From: Aquabacterium sp. OR-4
Lineage (GTDB): Bacteria; Pseudomonadota; Gammaproteobacteria; Burkholderiales; Burkholderiaceae_C
Direction: 5' to 3'
Assembly (NCBI RefSeq): GCF_025290835.2
Contig: NZ_JAOCQD020000001.1
Span: 1,922,001-1,986,000, forward strand
Length of the DNA stretch: 64,000 nucleotides
In this document: positions 47,504-58,877 of the stretch, piece by piece
How the letters are laid out: every line of letters begins with the position of its first letter
Position numbering within the stretch: the stretch's first letter is position 1
The notes under the pieces: generated by a model
Database searches by the model: none
The model's input: the letters and a program-made list of their open reading frames with translations, nothing else
Told to the model about the DNA's origin: nothing
Program-made: the position numbers and the translations under genes

Positions 47504-47532
47504 ACTGTAGCGACGCACCGGCCGCGGGCCAA
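47504..47532 (-). promoter_or_regulatory. Promoter of the riboswitch-protease transcript
   Basis: On the minus strand TTGGCC (47527-47532) and TACAGT (47504-47509) are separated by 17 nt. Transcription would start near 47497, a few bases before the riboswitch aptamer. Spacing and position make this one of the better promoter predictions in the window. Confidence 0.65.
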
Positions 47533-47649
47533 GACACCACCGCGCCGAACGGCGGGCACGCGCGGATTCCTGCGCGCAGGCCGGTTCAAGTTTGCAAGCA
47601 AGCTGTAACCGGTGCGCGCGGCAACGACGCATCGTGAAGCACAGCCCAG

Positions 47650-47679
47650 AACGACGAAGCCCCGCATCGGCGGGGCTTC
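47650..47679 (-). terminator. Terminator downstream of tRNA-Cys
   Basis: GAAGCCCCGC (47656-47665) and GCGGGGCTTC (47670-47679) form a perfect 10-bp stem with an ATCG loop, 8 nt after the tRNA-Cys 3' end on the minus strand. On that strand TCGTTCT follows. Confidence 0.7.
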
Positions 47680-47687
47680 GATTGGAC

Positions 47688-47761
47688 TGGAGGCGCGATC
47701 CGGAGTCGAACCGGACTAGACGGATTTGCAATCCGTTGCATAACCGCTTTGCTATCGCGCC
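47688..47761 (-). tRNA. tRNA-Cys (GCA)
   Basis: The 74-nt minus-strand sequence folds as a cloverleaf. The acceptor is GGCGCGA paired with TCGCGCC. The anticodon arm is ACGGATTGCAAATCCGT, with GCA in the loop. The T arm is CCGGTTCGACTCCGG, and TCCA is encoded at the 3' end. Confidence 0.97.
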
Positions 47762-47819
47762 GATGTTCAGTGCGGAGCGGGGTGCGCCAGAAGCGCAGGC
47801 CGCGCTGACCATTCTGACA

Positions 47820-47847
47820 AAAACGGGAAGCCTGGGCTTCCCGTTTT
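47820..47847 (-). terminator. Terminator between tRNA-Gly and tRNA-Cys
   Basis: A perfect 13-bp inverted repeat, AAAACGGGAAGCC (47820-47832) and its complement (47835-47847), gives a hairpin with a U-tract on the minus strand. It lies 8 nt after the tRNA-Gly 3' end and could also act on the plus strand. Confidence 0.8.
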
Positions 47848-47855
47848 CAAGAACC

Positions 47856-47931
47856 TGGAGCGGGAGACGAGGCTCGAACTCGCGACCTCAACCTTGGCAA
47901 GGTTGCGCTCTACCAACTGAGCTACTCCCGC
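47856..47931 (-). tRNA. tRNA-Gly (GCC)
   Basis: The 76-nt cloverleaf on the minus strand has acceptor GCGGGAG/CTCCCGC and D arm GCTCAGTTGGTAGAGC. The anticodon arm is CAACCTTGCCAAGGTTG with GCC in the loop. The T arm is GCGAGTTCGAGCCTCGT, and TCCA is encoded. Confidence 0.97.
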
Positions 47932-48000
47932 ATGGCTGAAACGCTTGGTGATCGTGCGTTTCAACTGCTTCGCGTCGCATTGCTGTTCAGCGAAGCTCGC

Positions 48001-48030
48001 ATTCTATACAGACCAAAGCCTGCCGCACAA
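48001..48030 (-). promoter_or_regulatory. Promoter of tRNA-Gly
   Basis: On the minus strand TTGTGC (48025-48030) is followed after 16 nt by TATAGA (48003-48008), or after 18 nt by the overlapping TAGAAT (48001-48006). This lies about 70 nt upstream of the tRNA-Gly 5' end. Confidence 0.6.
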
Positions 48031-48040
48031 GCGCTGCGCG

Positions 48041-48066
48041 AAAAAAATCGCACGGCGCCGGTGCCA
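48041..48066 (-). terminator. Probable terminator after lon
   Basis: Immediately downstream of the lon stop on the minus strand, GGCACCGGCGCCGTGC can fold (one internal mismatch) and is followed by GATTTTTTT. The T7 run makes termination likely. Confidence 0.6.
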
Positions 48067-48073
48067 GCCAAGC

Positions 48074-50506
<2,433 letters not shown>

Positions 50507-50642
50507 GGGAGACCTCTCTTTCTCAGACCGACATGGGGCCCGAGCAGGGGAATGCAAGTGAACAGGTCAAACGCAAGCCTCGGATGGCTTCGTCACAGAA
50601 AGCGGGGAGCGAATTGCGTCGTGAGCCCGCCGAGGTCGGTTC

Positions 50643-50681
50643 GAGCAGCACAGCCGTACACCCGTACGGCGAGCAGCACAG
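50643..50681. repeat. Hairpin flanked by direct repeats between clpX and lon
   Basis: GCCGTAC-ACCC-GTACGGC (50653-50670) is a perfect 7-bp hairpin, flanked by two copies of GAGCAGCACAG (50643-50653 and 50671-50681). It lies in the 215-bp clpX-lon gap. With no T-tract it may be a processing or regulator site rather than a terminator. Confidence 0.5.
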
Positions 50682-50721
50682 AACCGAGATCGGTGGGCGC
50701 AGCAGCAAAGCGCCCCCGCTT

Positions 50722-51987
50722 TCAGGCGCTGGCCTTGTGTTCGCGATAGACCAGCAGCGGCTTGGCGCCTTCCTCGACGATGTGCTCGTCGATCACCACC
50801 TTGGCCACGCCGTCCAGCGTTGGCAGATCGAACATCGTGTCGATCAGCACGTGTTCCATGATGGAGCGCAGACCGCGCGCCCCGGTCTTGCGCTTGAGCG
50901 CCTTGCGCGCGATGGCGCTGAGCGCGGAGTGGCGGATCTCGAGCTCGACACCATCCATCGAGAACAGCTTCTGGTACTGCTTGACCAGCGCGTTCTTGGG
51001 CTCGGTGAGGATCTGCACCATGGCGTCCTCGGTCAGCTCGCCCAGCGTGGCCACCACCGGCAGGCGGCCGACCAACTCGGGGATCAGGCCGAACTTGATG
51101 ATGTCTTCCGGCTCGGCTGAACGGAACAGATCGGCCGCACGCTTCTCGGTCTTGCTGTGCACGCTGGCCGAGAAGCCGATGCTCGACTTCTCGGTGCGGT
51201 TCTGGATGACCTTTTCCAGGCCGTCAAAGGCGCCGCCGCAGATGAACAGGATGTTGGTCGTGTCGATCTGCAGGAAGTCTTGATTGGGATGTTTGCGCCC
51301 GCCCTGCGGCGGCACGCTGGCCATCGTGCCTTCCACCAGCTTCAGCAGGGCCTGCTGCACGCCCTCGCCCGAGACATCGCGGGTGATGCTGGGGTTGTCG
51401 GCCTTGCGGCTGATCTTGTCGATCTCGTCGATGTAGACGATGCCGCGCTGCGCGCGCTCGACGTCGTAGTTGCAGTTCTGCAGCAGCTTCTGGATGATGT
51501 TTTCGACGTCCTCGCCCACGTAGCCGGCTTCGGTCAGCGTGGTGGCGTCGGCGATCACGAAGGGCACGTTGAGCAGGCGGGCCAGGGTCTGGGCCAGCAG
51601 CGTCTTGCCCGAGCCGGTGGGCCCGATCAGCAGGATGTTGCTCTTGGTGAGCTCGACCTCGTCCTTGCCGCTGCCGATGTGCTTGAGCCGCTTGTAGTGG
51701 TTGTACACCGCCACAGACAGCGTGCGCTTGGCCGCATCCTGGCCGATGACGTAGTTGTCGAGCGTGCTCTTGATCTCGGCCGGCACCGGCAGTTCGCTCT
51801 TGCCGGGCTTGGCTGCCGCGCCTTCGGCCGGAGCCTCGTCACGGATGATGTCGTTGCAAAGCTCGATGCACTCGTCGCAGATGAACACCGACGGGCCGGC
51901 GATGAGCTTCTTGACCTCGTGCTGGCTCTTACCGCAGAAGCTGCAGTACAGGACTTTTTCGCCTGAGGCGCCCTTCTTTTCGGCCAT
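50722..51987 (-). CDS. clpX: ATP-dependent Clp protease ATP-binding subunit ClpX
   Basis: ClpX unfolds tagged substrates and feeds them to ClpP. The 421-residue protein has the N-terminal zinc finger with C15, C18, C37 and C40 ([16 protein letters not shown]). The AAA+ core has Walker [17 protein letters not shown] and Walker [10 protein letters not shown]. The pore loop region [10 protein letters not shown] is present, as is an IGF-type ClpP-docking loop (SSIGFSASV). Length and motifs are standard. It lies 72 bp downstream of clpP on the minus strand. Confidence 0.98.
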   Translation of the reverse strand: MAEKKGASGEKVLYCSFCGKSQHEVKKLIAGPSVFICDECIELCNDIIRDEAPAEGAAAKPGKSELPVPAEIKSTLDNYVIGQDAAKRTLSVAVYNHYKRLKHIGSGKDEVELTKSNILLIGPTGSGKTLLAQTLARLLNVPFVIADATTLTEAGYVGEDVENIIQKLLQNCNYDVERAQRGIVYIDEIDKISRKADNPSITRDVSGEGVQQALLKLVEGTMASVPPQGGRKHPNQDFLQIDTTNILFICGGAFDGLEKVIQNRTEKSSIGFSASVHSKTEKRAADLFRSAEPEDIIKFGLIPELVGRLPVVATLGELTEDAMVQILTEPKNALVKQYQKLFSMDGVELEIRHSALSAIARKALKRKTGARGLRSIMEHVLIDTMFDLPTLDGVAKVVIDEHIVEEGAKPLLVYREHKASA

Positions 51988-52059
51988 GGTGGGTAATCGT
52001 GTGCGGAGAGAGGGCGGGAGGATTGCGGAAGCCGCGAGCCGATGATAAGGCGCGGCCGG

Positions 52060-52668
52060 TCAGCCGCGCTGGGCGATCACCTGGTCGATCAGGCCATAAC
52101 TCTTGGCGTCATCGGCCGACATGAAGTAGTCGCGCTCGGTGTCGGCCTGGATCTTTTCAAGCGGCTGGCCGGTGCGCTCGGCCAGGATCTTGTTGAGCTG
52201 CTCGCGGGTCTTGAGGATCTCGCGGGCATGGATCTCGATGTCGGTGGCCTGGCCCTGGGCGCCGCCCAGCGGCTGGTGGATCATGATCTTGCTGTTGGGC
52301 AGCGACACGCGCTTGCCCTTGGCGCCGGCCGACAGCAGGAAGGCGCCCATGCTGGCCGCCATGCCGATGCACAGCGTGGAGACATCGGGCTTGATGAAGT
52401 TCATCGTGTCGTAGATCGACAGGCCGGCCGAGACGCTGCCGCCCGGGCTGTTGATGTACAGGAAGATGTCCTTGTCGGGGTTCTCGCTCTCCAGGAAGAG
52501 CAACTGCGCCACCACGACATTGGCCGTGGCGTCGTTCACCGGGCCCACCAGGAACACGATGCGCTCACGCAGCAGGCGGCTGTAGATGTCGTAAGCACGC
52601 TCACCCCGGCCCGACTGCTCGATCACCATGGGCACCAGGCCCAGGGCTTGCGTCTCCAATGCGCTCAT
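52060..52668 (-). CDS. clpP: ATP-dependent Clp protease proteolytic subunit ClpP
   Basis: ClpP forms the double-heptameric peptidase chamber. The 202-residue protein has the nucleophile Ser106 in [10 protein letters not shown] and His131 in [30 protein letters not shown] is the axial-loop N-terminus of processed ClpP. ATG 52668 has GAGGA 5 nt upstream; a longer in-frame GTG/ATG option is not needed. Minus-strand CATAAT at 52697-52702 is a possible -10 box. Confidence 0.98.
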   Translation of the reverse strand: MSALETQALGLVPMVIEQSGRGERAYDIYSRLLRERIVFLVGPVNDATANVVVAQLLFLESENPDKDIFLYINSPGGSVSAGLSIYDTMNFIKPDVSTLCIGMAASMGAFLLSAGAKGKRVSLPNSKIMIHQPLGGAQGQATDIEIHAREILKTREQLNKILAERTGQPLEKIQADTERDYFMSADDAKSYGLIDQVIAQRG

Positions 52669-52731
52669 GAAAGTCCTCGAAAAACGGTCTGCGTCGATTA
52701 TGACCCGCATGCGAAAGGGCTGCAGGCGATG

Positions 52732-52768
52732 AAAAACGGGGCGACGACCCTGCTAGTCGTTCGCCCCG
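52732..52768 (-). terminator. Rho-independent terminator after tig
   Basis: CGGGGCGACGAC (52737-52748) pairs with GTCG-TTCGCCCCG (52756-52768) over 12 bp with one bulge. On the minus strand it is followed by TTTTTC. It lies about 54 bp after the tig stop and before clpP, so clpP probably has its own promoter. Confidence 0.8.
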
Positions 52769-52822
52769 TCGGGCCGGGATCCGGTGTGGCACAGGGCCAG
52801 CCGGACCGCGGCAGCGCCTGGA

Positions 52823-54130
52823 TCAGGCCGTCATCAGCTCGTCGAAGGGCAGCGCCTTTTCGACCACCTTGGCATTGGCCAGCACGTGCTCGGCCACGTT
52901 GTTCTCGATCACCACGGCCTCGACCTCGGCCATGCGCTGGCGGTCGCTGAGGTACCAGCGCACCACTTCAGTCGGCTTCTCGTAGCTCTGCGACAGCTCT
53001 TCGATGTGGGCCTGCAGTTGCTCGGGCTTGGCCTGCAGGTTGTTCGACTTGACCAGTTCGGCCACCACCAGACCCAGGCGCACGCGGCGCTCGGCCTGCG
53101 GCGTGAAGATCTCGGTGGGGATCGGCGCCTTGTCGGCGTCCTTCATGCCGCGCTGCTTCAGGTCTTCACGGGCCGAGGCCACCAGGCGCTCGAGCTCGCT
53201 GTCGATCAGGGCCTTGGGCAGGTCGAGCTCGGCCACCTTGACCAGCGCGTCCATGGCCGCCGACTTGTTGCGCGCCAGCACGCGGAACTTGACCTCGCGC
53301 TCGAGGTTCTTCTTCACGTCGGCGCGCAGCGCGTCGACCGTGCCGTCTTCCAGGCCCAGGCTCTTGATGAAGGCCTCGTCCACCTCGGGCAGGTTCTGGG
53401 CTTCGATCTTCTTGGTGGTGACCAGGAAGTCGGCTTCCTTGCCGGCCACGTCCTTGCCGTGGTAATCCTCGGGGAACTGCAGCGGGAAGGTCTTGCTCTC
53501 GCCGACCTTCATGCCGCGCACGGCCTTGTCGAACTGCTCGAGCATCTGGCCTTCGCCGATCAGGAACTGGAAGCCCTCGGCCTTGCCGCCATCGAAGGGC
53601 TCGCCGTCGATCTTGCCTTCGAAGTCGATGGTCACGCGATCGCCTTCGGCGGCGCCTTCGGCAGCCGGACGCTGCGCGAAGGTGCGGCGCTGCTTGCGCA
53701 GGATGTCGACGGTGCGGTCGATCGCGGCGTCGGTCACCTCGCTGGTGACCCGCTCGACTTCCACGGCCGACAGCTCGCCGAGCTTGACCTCGGGGTAGAC
53801 CTCGAAGGTGGCGTCAAAGGCCAGCTGGCCTTCGGGCGCGTCTTCCTTGGGCGTGACGCGCGGCGTGCCGGCCACGCGCAGCTGGGCTTCGTTGGCGGCG
53901 CTGGCGAAGGCACGGCCGAGCTGGTCGTTCATGACCTCGTTCTGCACCGACCAGCCGTAGCGCTGGGCCACCACCGACATCGGCACCTTGCCCGGGCGGA
54001 AGCCGTCGGCCTTGACGGTGCGCGAGAGCTTCTTCAGCCGCGACTCGACTTCGGTGTTGAGCGAATCGGCCGGAATCGTCAGGGTGATGCGACGTTCGAG
54101 CTTTTCGAGGGTTTCTACAGTGACAGCCAT
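52823..54130 (-). CDS. tig: Trigger factor (ribosome-associated chaperone/PPIase)
   Basis: Trigger factor binds nascent chains at the ribosome exit tunnel. The 435-residue protein has the N-terminal ribosome-binding domain with the signature [12 protein letters not shown] (usually GFRxGKxP, about 43-54). The FKBP-type PPIase domain (about 155-245, [20 protein letters not shown]) and the helical C-terminal domain follow. Length matches the family (432 in E. coli). ATG 54130 starts [15 protein letters not shown] tRNA-Leu gene lies 27 bp upstream, so tig may be co-transcribed with it. Confidence 0.97.
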   Translation of the reverse strand: MAVTVETLEKLERRITLTIPADSLNTEVESRLKKLSRTVKADGFRPGKVPMSVVAQRYGWSVQNEVMNDQLGRAFASAANEAQLRVAGTPRVTPKEDAPEGQLAFDATFEVYPEVKLGELSAVEVERVTSEVTDAAIDRTVDILRKQRRTFAQRPAAEGAAEGDRVTIDFEGKIDGEPFDGGKAEGFQFLIGEGQMLEQFDKAVRGMKVGESKTFPLQFPEDYHGKDVAGKEADFLVTTKKIEAQNLPEVDEAFIKSLGLEDGTVDALRADVKKNLEREVKFRVLARNKSAAMDALVKVAELDLPKALIDSELERLVASAREDLKQRGMKDADKAPIPTEIFTPQAERRVRLGLVVAELVKSNNLQAKPEQLQAHIEELSQSYEKPTEVVRWYLSDRQRMAEVEAVVIENNVAEHVLANAKVVEKALPFDELMTA

Positions 54131-54157
54131 GGTGGAGACTCGCAAATGAATCGTTTC

Positions 54158-54244
54158 TGGTGCGCGGGGCCGGACTCGAACCGGCACGCCCGTGAAGGCG
54201 TCAGGACCTAAACCTGGTGCGTCTACCGATTTCGCCACCCGCGC
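54158..54244 (-). tRNA. tRNA-Leu (UAG)
   Basis: The 87-nt minus-strand sequence has acceptor GCGCGGG and an anticodon arm CCAGGTTTAGGTCCTG with TAG in the loop. A long variable arm (GACGCCTTCACGGGCGT) typical of class II tRNA-Leu follows. The T arm is CCGGTTCGAGTCCGG, and ACCA is encoded. Confidence 0.97.
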
Positions 54245-54376
54245 GGGTTGTCTCTTCGCCGCTGCCCGGGCAACCCGCGAGGGCTGCCGAGGCACCGGTC
54301 AAAACGTACGAGGGAAACCGGCTCCAGCCATACAAACTGGCGAAGCCGACCTCCCGGGCGATCCGGTAAACCGGCG

Positions 54377-54382
54377 ATTCTA
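54377..54382 (-). promoter_or_regulatory. Putative -10 box of the tRNA-Leu/tig transcript (TAGAAT)
   Basis: Minus-strand TAGAAT contains the stop codon of the RND permease gene and lies about 130 nt upstream of tRNA-Leu. No clear -35 box is seen. Confidence 0.3.
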
Positions 54383-57300
54383 GCCGGGCGGCAGCGCAGC
54401 GGATACCGGCGCATGGCCGGGCACCGGCTGCCGCACCCGGAACCAGGCCGCATACATGGCCGGCAAGGCCAGCAGCGTGAGCGCCGTGGCGACGATCAGG
54501 CCGCCCATGATGGCCACCGCCATCGGCCCCCAGAACACGCTGCGGGTGAGCGGGATCATGGCCAGCACCGCGGCCGCGGCCGTCAGCACGATGGGCCGGA
54601 AGCGCCGCACCGCGGCCTCGACCACGGCATGCCAGGCCGGCACGCCGCGGGCACGGTCGTGCTCGATCTGGTCGATCAGGATCACCGAGTTGCGCATGAT
54701 CATGCCGCTGAGCGCGATCACGCCCAGCAGCGCCACAAAGCCGAAGGGCCGGTCGAACAGCATCAGCGCGCCGGCCACGCCGGCAATGCCCAGCGGTCCG
54801 GTCAGGAACACCAGCATGGCGCGCGAGAAGCTGTGCAGCTGCAGCATCAGCAGCGTGAAGATGATGAACAGCATCACCGGCAGGCCGGCGGCGATGGAAC
54901 CCTGGCCCTTGCTGCTTTCTTCTTGCGTGCCGGCGATGCGCACCTCGTACTCGGGCGGCATCTGCTTGCGCAGCTCGGCCAGCTGCGGCCACACCACCTT
55001 GGTGACCGTGGGGCCCTGCACGCCCTCGATCACGTCGCCCTGCACGGTGATGGCGTAGCGGCGGTTCTCGCGCCACATCACGCCGGGCTCGAAGGCGAAG
55101 CCGATCTGCGCCACCTGGGTCAGCGGCACGGCCTTGCCGCTGGCCGTGGGCACATAGGCATTGCCCAGGTCGGTGATGGCGTTGCGCTCGTCGGCCGGCT
55201 GGCGCAGCACGATGTCGACCAGCTTGTCGCCTTCGCGGTACTGGCCCACGGTGGCACCCGAGAACACCGCCTTGGAGCCCTGCGCGATCGACTGGCTGGT
55301 GACGCCCAGCGCGCGGGCCTTGTCCTGGTCGATGTCGAGCCGGATGGCCTTGATCGACTCGTTCCAGTTGTCGTTGACGCCGCGCATCGACGGATGCGCC
55401 GCAAGCACGCTGCGCACCTGGTCGGCATAGCGCCGCACCTGCACCGCATCGGGGCCCATCACCCGAAACTGCACCGGGTAGGCCACCGGCGGGCCGTTGG
55501 GCAGCAGCTTGACCCGCGCCCGCACCTCGGGAAACTCGGCCGCCAGCAGGGCTGGCAGGGTCTTGCGCAGTTGCTCGCGCGCCGCCAGGTCCTTGGGCAG
55601 CAGGATCAGCTGGGCCACGTTGGTCTGCGGAAACAGCTGCTCCAGCGGCAGGTAGAAACGCGGCACGCCGCTGCCCACCCAGGTGGTCACCGATTCCATC
55701 GCCGGCTCGGCCTGCATGCGGGCCTCGAAGCGGCGCGCCACGCCTTCGGTCTCGCGCTGCGTGCTGCCTTCGGGCAGCCACAGGTCGACCAGGATCTCCG
55801 GCCGGCTTGAATCGGGGAAGAACTGCTGCTGCACCTTGCCCATGCCCACGATGCCGGCGCCGAACAGCGCCACGGTGATGAGCAGCGTGATCCAGCGGTG
55901 CCGGACGCAGGCGTTCACCAGGCGCCTGAAGCGGTTGTAGAAGGGCGTGTCGAAAAGCTCGTGGGCCTCGCCGTCGACCTGCGGCTTGACCTTCAGCAGC
56001 CAGGCCCCGAGGTAGGGCACGAAGTACACCGACACCAGCCACGAGATCACCAGCGCGGCCGAGGTGACGGCAAAGATCGCGAAGGTGTATTCGCCGGTGG
56101 TCGACTTGGCCAGGCCGATGGGCAGGAAGCCGGCCGCGGTGATCAGCGTGCCGGTCAGCATGGGCATGCTGGTCACCTCGTAGGCAAAGGTGGCGGCGCG
56201 CAGCTTGTCGTAGCCCTCCTCCATCTTGCGCACCATCATCTCGACCGCAATGATGGCGTCGTCCACCAGCAGGCCCAGCGCGATGATCAGCGAGCCCAGC
56301 GAGATCTTGTGCAGGCCCACGCCCCAGTAGTACATGGTGACGAAGGTGATGGCCAGCACCAGCGGGATGGTGATGCCCACCACCAGGCCGGGGCGCACGT
56401 CGATGCGCAGCGGCTTGGTGTGCAGGCCCAGGCTGATGAAGCTGACCGCCAGCACCACCACCACGGCCTCGACCAGCACGCGGATGAACTCGCTGACCGA
56501 GCGCGTCACGGCGCTGGGCTGGTCCTGCACCTGCTCGAGCGTGATGCCGGCCGGCAGGTCGGCGCGAATGGCCTCGGCCCGCGCCCGCAAGGCCTTGCCC
56601 AGGGCCACGATGTCACCGCCCTTGGCCATCGACACGCCGAGCGCGATCACCGGCTTGCCCTGGTGGCGCACCTTCACCGCCGGCGGGTCGATGGTGGCGC
56701 GGCGGATCTCGGCAATGTCGCCGAGCCGGAGGGTGCTGGCCTGGCCGGTGGCGGCGTTCACGCCGCGGATCGGAAAGCGCTGCAGCTCGGCCACCGAACC
56801 AAAGGCGCCGGCCACGCGCACCTGCAGGTTCTGGCTGCCGGCGTCGAGCAGGCCGGCGCCTTCCACCGCGTTTTGCGCGGCCAGCTGGGCCAGGACGGCA
56901 TTCATGTCCAGGCCCAGCTGGGCCAGGCGCTTGCCGGGGATCTCGATGAAAATCTTTTCGGCCTGCACGCCGAACAGCTCGACCTTGGCCACGTCGGGCA
57001 CCTGCAGCAGCTGCGAGCGCAGGCTCTCGGCGAAGACGCGCAGCTCCTCGTTCGAGAAGCCATCGGCCGACAGCGCGAAGATCGAGCCGTAGACATCGCC
57101 GAAGTCGTCGTTGAACACCGGCCCGATGACGCCCTGCGGCAGCGTGCTGCGCATGTCGCCGATGCGTTTGCGCACCTGGTACCAGGTGTTGCTCACCTCC
57201 TTGGGCGGCGCGCTGTCCTTCACGTTCAGCAGCGTCAGCGATTCACCAGGCTTGGTGTAGCTGCGGATGATGTCGGCATGCGGCACCTCCTGCAGCGTGC

Positions 57301-57544
57301 GCTCGATCTTGTCGGTGACCTGCTCGGCCACCTGCTGCGCGGTGGCCCCGGGCCAGTAGGCCTGCACCACCATGGTCCGGAAGGTGAACGGCGGGTCTTC
57401 GTCCTGGCCCAGCTGGAAGTAAGCGGCAAAGCCCAGCAGCAGCATCACCACCAGCAGGTAGCGGGTGAGGTCGGGATGCTCCAGCGCCCAGCGCGAGATG
57501 TTGAAGCGGGCGGGCTCGGTGCCCGCGGTCGGCGTGGTGTTCAT
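54380..57544 (-). CDS. RND-family efflux transporter permease
   Basis: The 1054-residue inner-membrane proton antiporter has the RND layout: TM1 (about 27-47), a first periplasmic porter loop, TM2-6, a second periplasmic loop, and TM7-12. The proton-relay acidic pair is in LIIALGLLVDDAIIAVEMMV (TM4), and GVIALSGMIMRNSVILIDQI is the TM10-11 region. PGKRLAQLGLDMNAVLAQLA and similar porter-domain segments match AcrB-type pumps of the HAE1/MdtF-like group rather than metal pumps. The start is ATG 57544 after 28 bp from the adaptor gene. No outer-membrane TolC-type gene is adjacent. Substrates are unknown. Confidence 0.93.
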   Translation of the reverse strand: MNTTPTAGTEPARFNISRWALEHPDLTRYLLVVMLLLGFAAYFQLGQDEDPPFTFRTMVVQAYWPGATAQQVAEQVTDKIERTLQEVPHADIIRSYTKPGESLTLLNVKDSAPPKEVSNTWYQVRKRIGDMRSTLPQGVIGPVFNDDFGDVYGSIFALSADGFSNEELRVFAESLRSQLLQVPDVAKVELFGVQAEKIFIEIPGKRLAQLGLDMNAVLAQLAAQNAVEGAGLLDAGSQNLQVRVAGAFGSVAELQRFPIRGVNAATGQASTLRLGDIAEIRRATIDPPAVKVRHQGKPVIALGVSMAKGGDIVALGKALRARAEAIRADLPAGITLEQVQDQPSAVTRSVSEFIRVLVEAVVVVLAVSFISLGLHTKPLRIDVRPGLVVGITIPLVLAITFVTMYYWGVGLHKISLGSLIIALGLLVDDAIIAVEMMVRKMEEGYDKLRAATFAYEVTSMPMLTGTLITAAGFLPIGLAKSTTGEYTFAIFAVTSAALVISWLVSVYFVPYLGAWLLKVKPQVDGEAHELFDTPFYNRFRRLVNACVRHRWITLLITVALFGAGIVGMGKVQQQFFPDSSRPEILVDLWLPEGSTQRETEGVARRFEARMQAEPAMESVTTWVGSGVPRFYLPLEQLFPQTNVAQLILLPKDLAAREQLRKTLPALLAAEFPEVRARVKLLPNGPPVAYPVQFRVMGPDAVQVRRYADQVRSVLAAHPSMRGVNDNWNESIKAIRLDIDQDKARALGVTSQSIAQGSKAVFSGATVGQYREGDKLVDIVLRQPADERNAITDLGNAYVPTASGKAVPLTQVAQIGFAFEPGVMWRENRRYAITVQGDVIEGVQGPTVTKVVWPQLAELRKQMPPEYEVRIAGTQEESSKGQGSIAAGLPVMLFIIFTLLMLQLHSFSRAMLVFLTGPLGIAGVAGALMLFDRPFGFVALLGVIALSGMIMRNSVILIDQIEHDRARGVPAWHAVVEAAVRRFRPIVLTAAAAVLAMIPLTRSVFWGPMAVAIMGGLIVATALTLLALPAMYAAWFRVRQPVPGHAPVSAALPPG

Positions 57545-57572
57545 GTCGGCAGCCTGTGGCGGTGCGGGCGCG

Positions 57573-58742
57573 TCAGCGGGTGCCCGAGGCGGCCACGGAT
57601 GCCGCGGGTGCCGAAGCTGCGGCAATCGCATGGGCGGTGGCCGGGGCTGCGGCGGCCGCGGGCTCCTGGTACCAGCGCACCTTCTGGCCCTCGTTGAGCG
57701 TGTGCACGCCGGCCGTGACCACCGACTCTCCGGCCGCCAGACCCTGGCCGATGAGCACCAGGTTGCCCTCGGCGCCGGCCACCGTCACCGGGCGGGCCTG
57801 CACCACCATGCTGGCGCGGTCGACGCGCCAGACCATCGGCTTGCCGCCGCGCTCGAACAAGGCCTGCAGCGGCAGCTTGATCACCGCGCTGCCCAGCGGC
57901 GCGGCAATCGCCACCGTGGCCGTCTGGCCCAGGCGCAGCGCGGCGCTGCCGATGTCGGCCTTGACCAGAAAGGTGCGCGTGGCCGGATCGGCCGCCGCCG
58001 ACACCTCGCGCACCGTGGCCGGCAGCGGCTTGTCGGCCGCCCCCCAGGGCTTGAGCGCCAGCGCGCCGGCCTTGCCCAGCAGCGCACGCACGCTGTCCAC
58101 GCGGTCTTCGGGCACGCTGAACACCGCGTCGCGCGGCCCGTCGTGGGCCAGCCGCAGCACGCTGGTGCCGGCGGCCAGCACGGCGCCGGGTTCGGCATCC
58201 ACGCTGGTGACCACGCCGGCGGCGCCGGCCGTCAGCACGGCGTAGCCGGCCTGGTTGTCCTGCACGCCGGCCTGGGCGCGCGCCTGCTCCAGCGCGGCGC
58301 GGCTGGCCTTCAGCGTGGTTTCGCGGCGCTCGAGCTCGGCACCGCTGATGAAGCCCTTGTCGCGCAGCTCCTTGTAGCGCTGGTAGTCGGCCTGGTTCAG
58401 GTCCACCTGCACCTGGGCCGCCTGCACCGAGGCCCTGGCGGCCTGCTGGCCCAGTGCCAGGTCACGGGTGTCGATGCGCGCCAGCGCGCGGCCGGCGGCC
58501 ACCTGGTCGCCCAGGTTGACCATGCGCTCGACCAGCTTGCCACCCACCTGGAAGCCCAGCCGCGACTCGGTGCGCGCGCGGATCTCGGCCGCGTAGTCGT
58601 GCGTCAGCCCGGCCTGACCCGGCTGCACGGTCATGGTGCGCACCGCGCGCAGCGGGGCGTCGGCCGGCGGCGGCGGGCTGCAGGCCCACAACAGCGGCAG
58701 GGTGACAAGGGCGAGCAGCAAGGGGCGCAGGGCGTGGGGCAT
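57573..58742 (-). CDS. RND efflux periplasmic adaptor (membrane fusion lipoprotein)
   Basis: The 389-residue adaptor links the RND pump to an outer-membrane channel. It has a lipoprotein signal LVTLPLLWAC (lipobox Cys about 21). The lipoyl half-motifs are RTESRLGFQVGGKLVERMVN and AAGVVTSVDAEPGAVLAAG, with an alpha-hairpin (about 90-160) between them. Beta-barrel and membrane-proximal domains include GQTATVAIAAPLGSAVIKLP. ATG 58742 gives a clean lipoprotein signal; an ATG at 58778 in frame is only about 13 nt from the predicted transcription start and lacks a ribosome binding site. The promoter is overlapped by a TetR-type palindrome. Confidence 0.92.
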   Translation of the reverse strand: MPHALRPLLLALVTLPLLWACSPPPPADAPLRAVRTMTVQPGQAGLTHDYAAEIRARTESRLGFQVGGKLVERMVNLGDQVAAGRALARIDTRDLALGQQAARASVQAAQVQVDLNQADYQRYKELRDKGFISGAELERRETTLKASRAALEQARAQAGVQDNQAGYAVLTAGAAGVVTSVDAEPGAVLAAGTSVLRLAHDGPRDAVFSVPEDRVDSVRALLGKAGALALKPWGAADKPLPATVREVSAAADPATRTFLVKADIGSAALRLGQTATVAIAAPLGSAVIKLPLQALFERGGKPMVWRVDRASMVVQARPVTVAGAEGNLVLIGQGLAAGESVVTAGVHTLNEGQKVRWYQEPAAAAAPATAHAIAAASAPAASVAASGTR

Positions 58743-58780
58743 TGCTTGGTCGACATGCACTTGGCGCACACATCGCATTA

Positions 58781-58800
58781 ATGACTGACCGGTCAGTAAT
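58781..58800. promoter_or_regulatory. TetR/AcrR-type operator palindrome
   Basis: ACTGACCGGTCAGT (58784-58797) is a perfect 14-bp palindrome, extended to ATGACTGACCGGTCAGTAAT with one mismatched pair. It overlaps the -10 box and start point of the RND promoter, a typical repressor position. No TetR gene is in the window. Confidence 0.75.
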
Positions 58801-58827
58801 GTACGAGCCCCAACTGACCTGTGTCAA
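58798..58827 (-). promoter_or_regulatory. Promoter of the RND efflux operon
   Basis: On the minus strand a perfect -35 TTGACA (58822-58827) is followed after 18 nt by TACATT (58798-58803). Transcription would start near 58790, inside the palindrome. Confidence 0.75.
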
Positions 58828-58863
58828 ACCCGAAGGCGGCCGGCAAGCAAGGCCGCCGGCAGC

Positions 58864-58869
58864 GGACAA
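58864..58869 (+). promoter_or_regulatory. Putative -10 box of hpnC (GACAAT)
   Basis: GACAAT lies about 9 nt before the GTG start of hpnC, so the transcript would be nearly leaderless. The same hexamer precedes the LytS-type kinase gene at 4211. The evidence is weak. Confidence 0.3.
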
Positions 58870-58877
58870 TCCGACGG

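Noticed and set aside
58821..58877. Earlier GTG start for hpnC
   Set aside because: It would begin on the -35 box of the divergent RND promoter and add 19 residues foreign to HpnC. The GTG at 58878 matches the family N-terminus.
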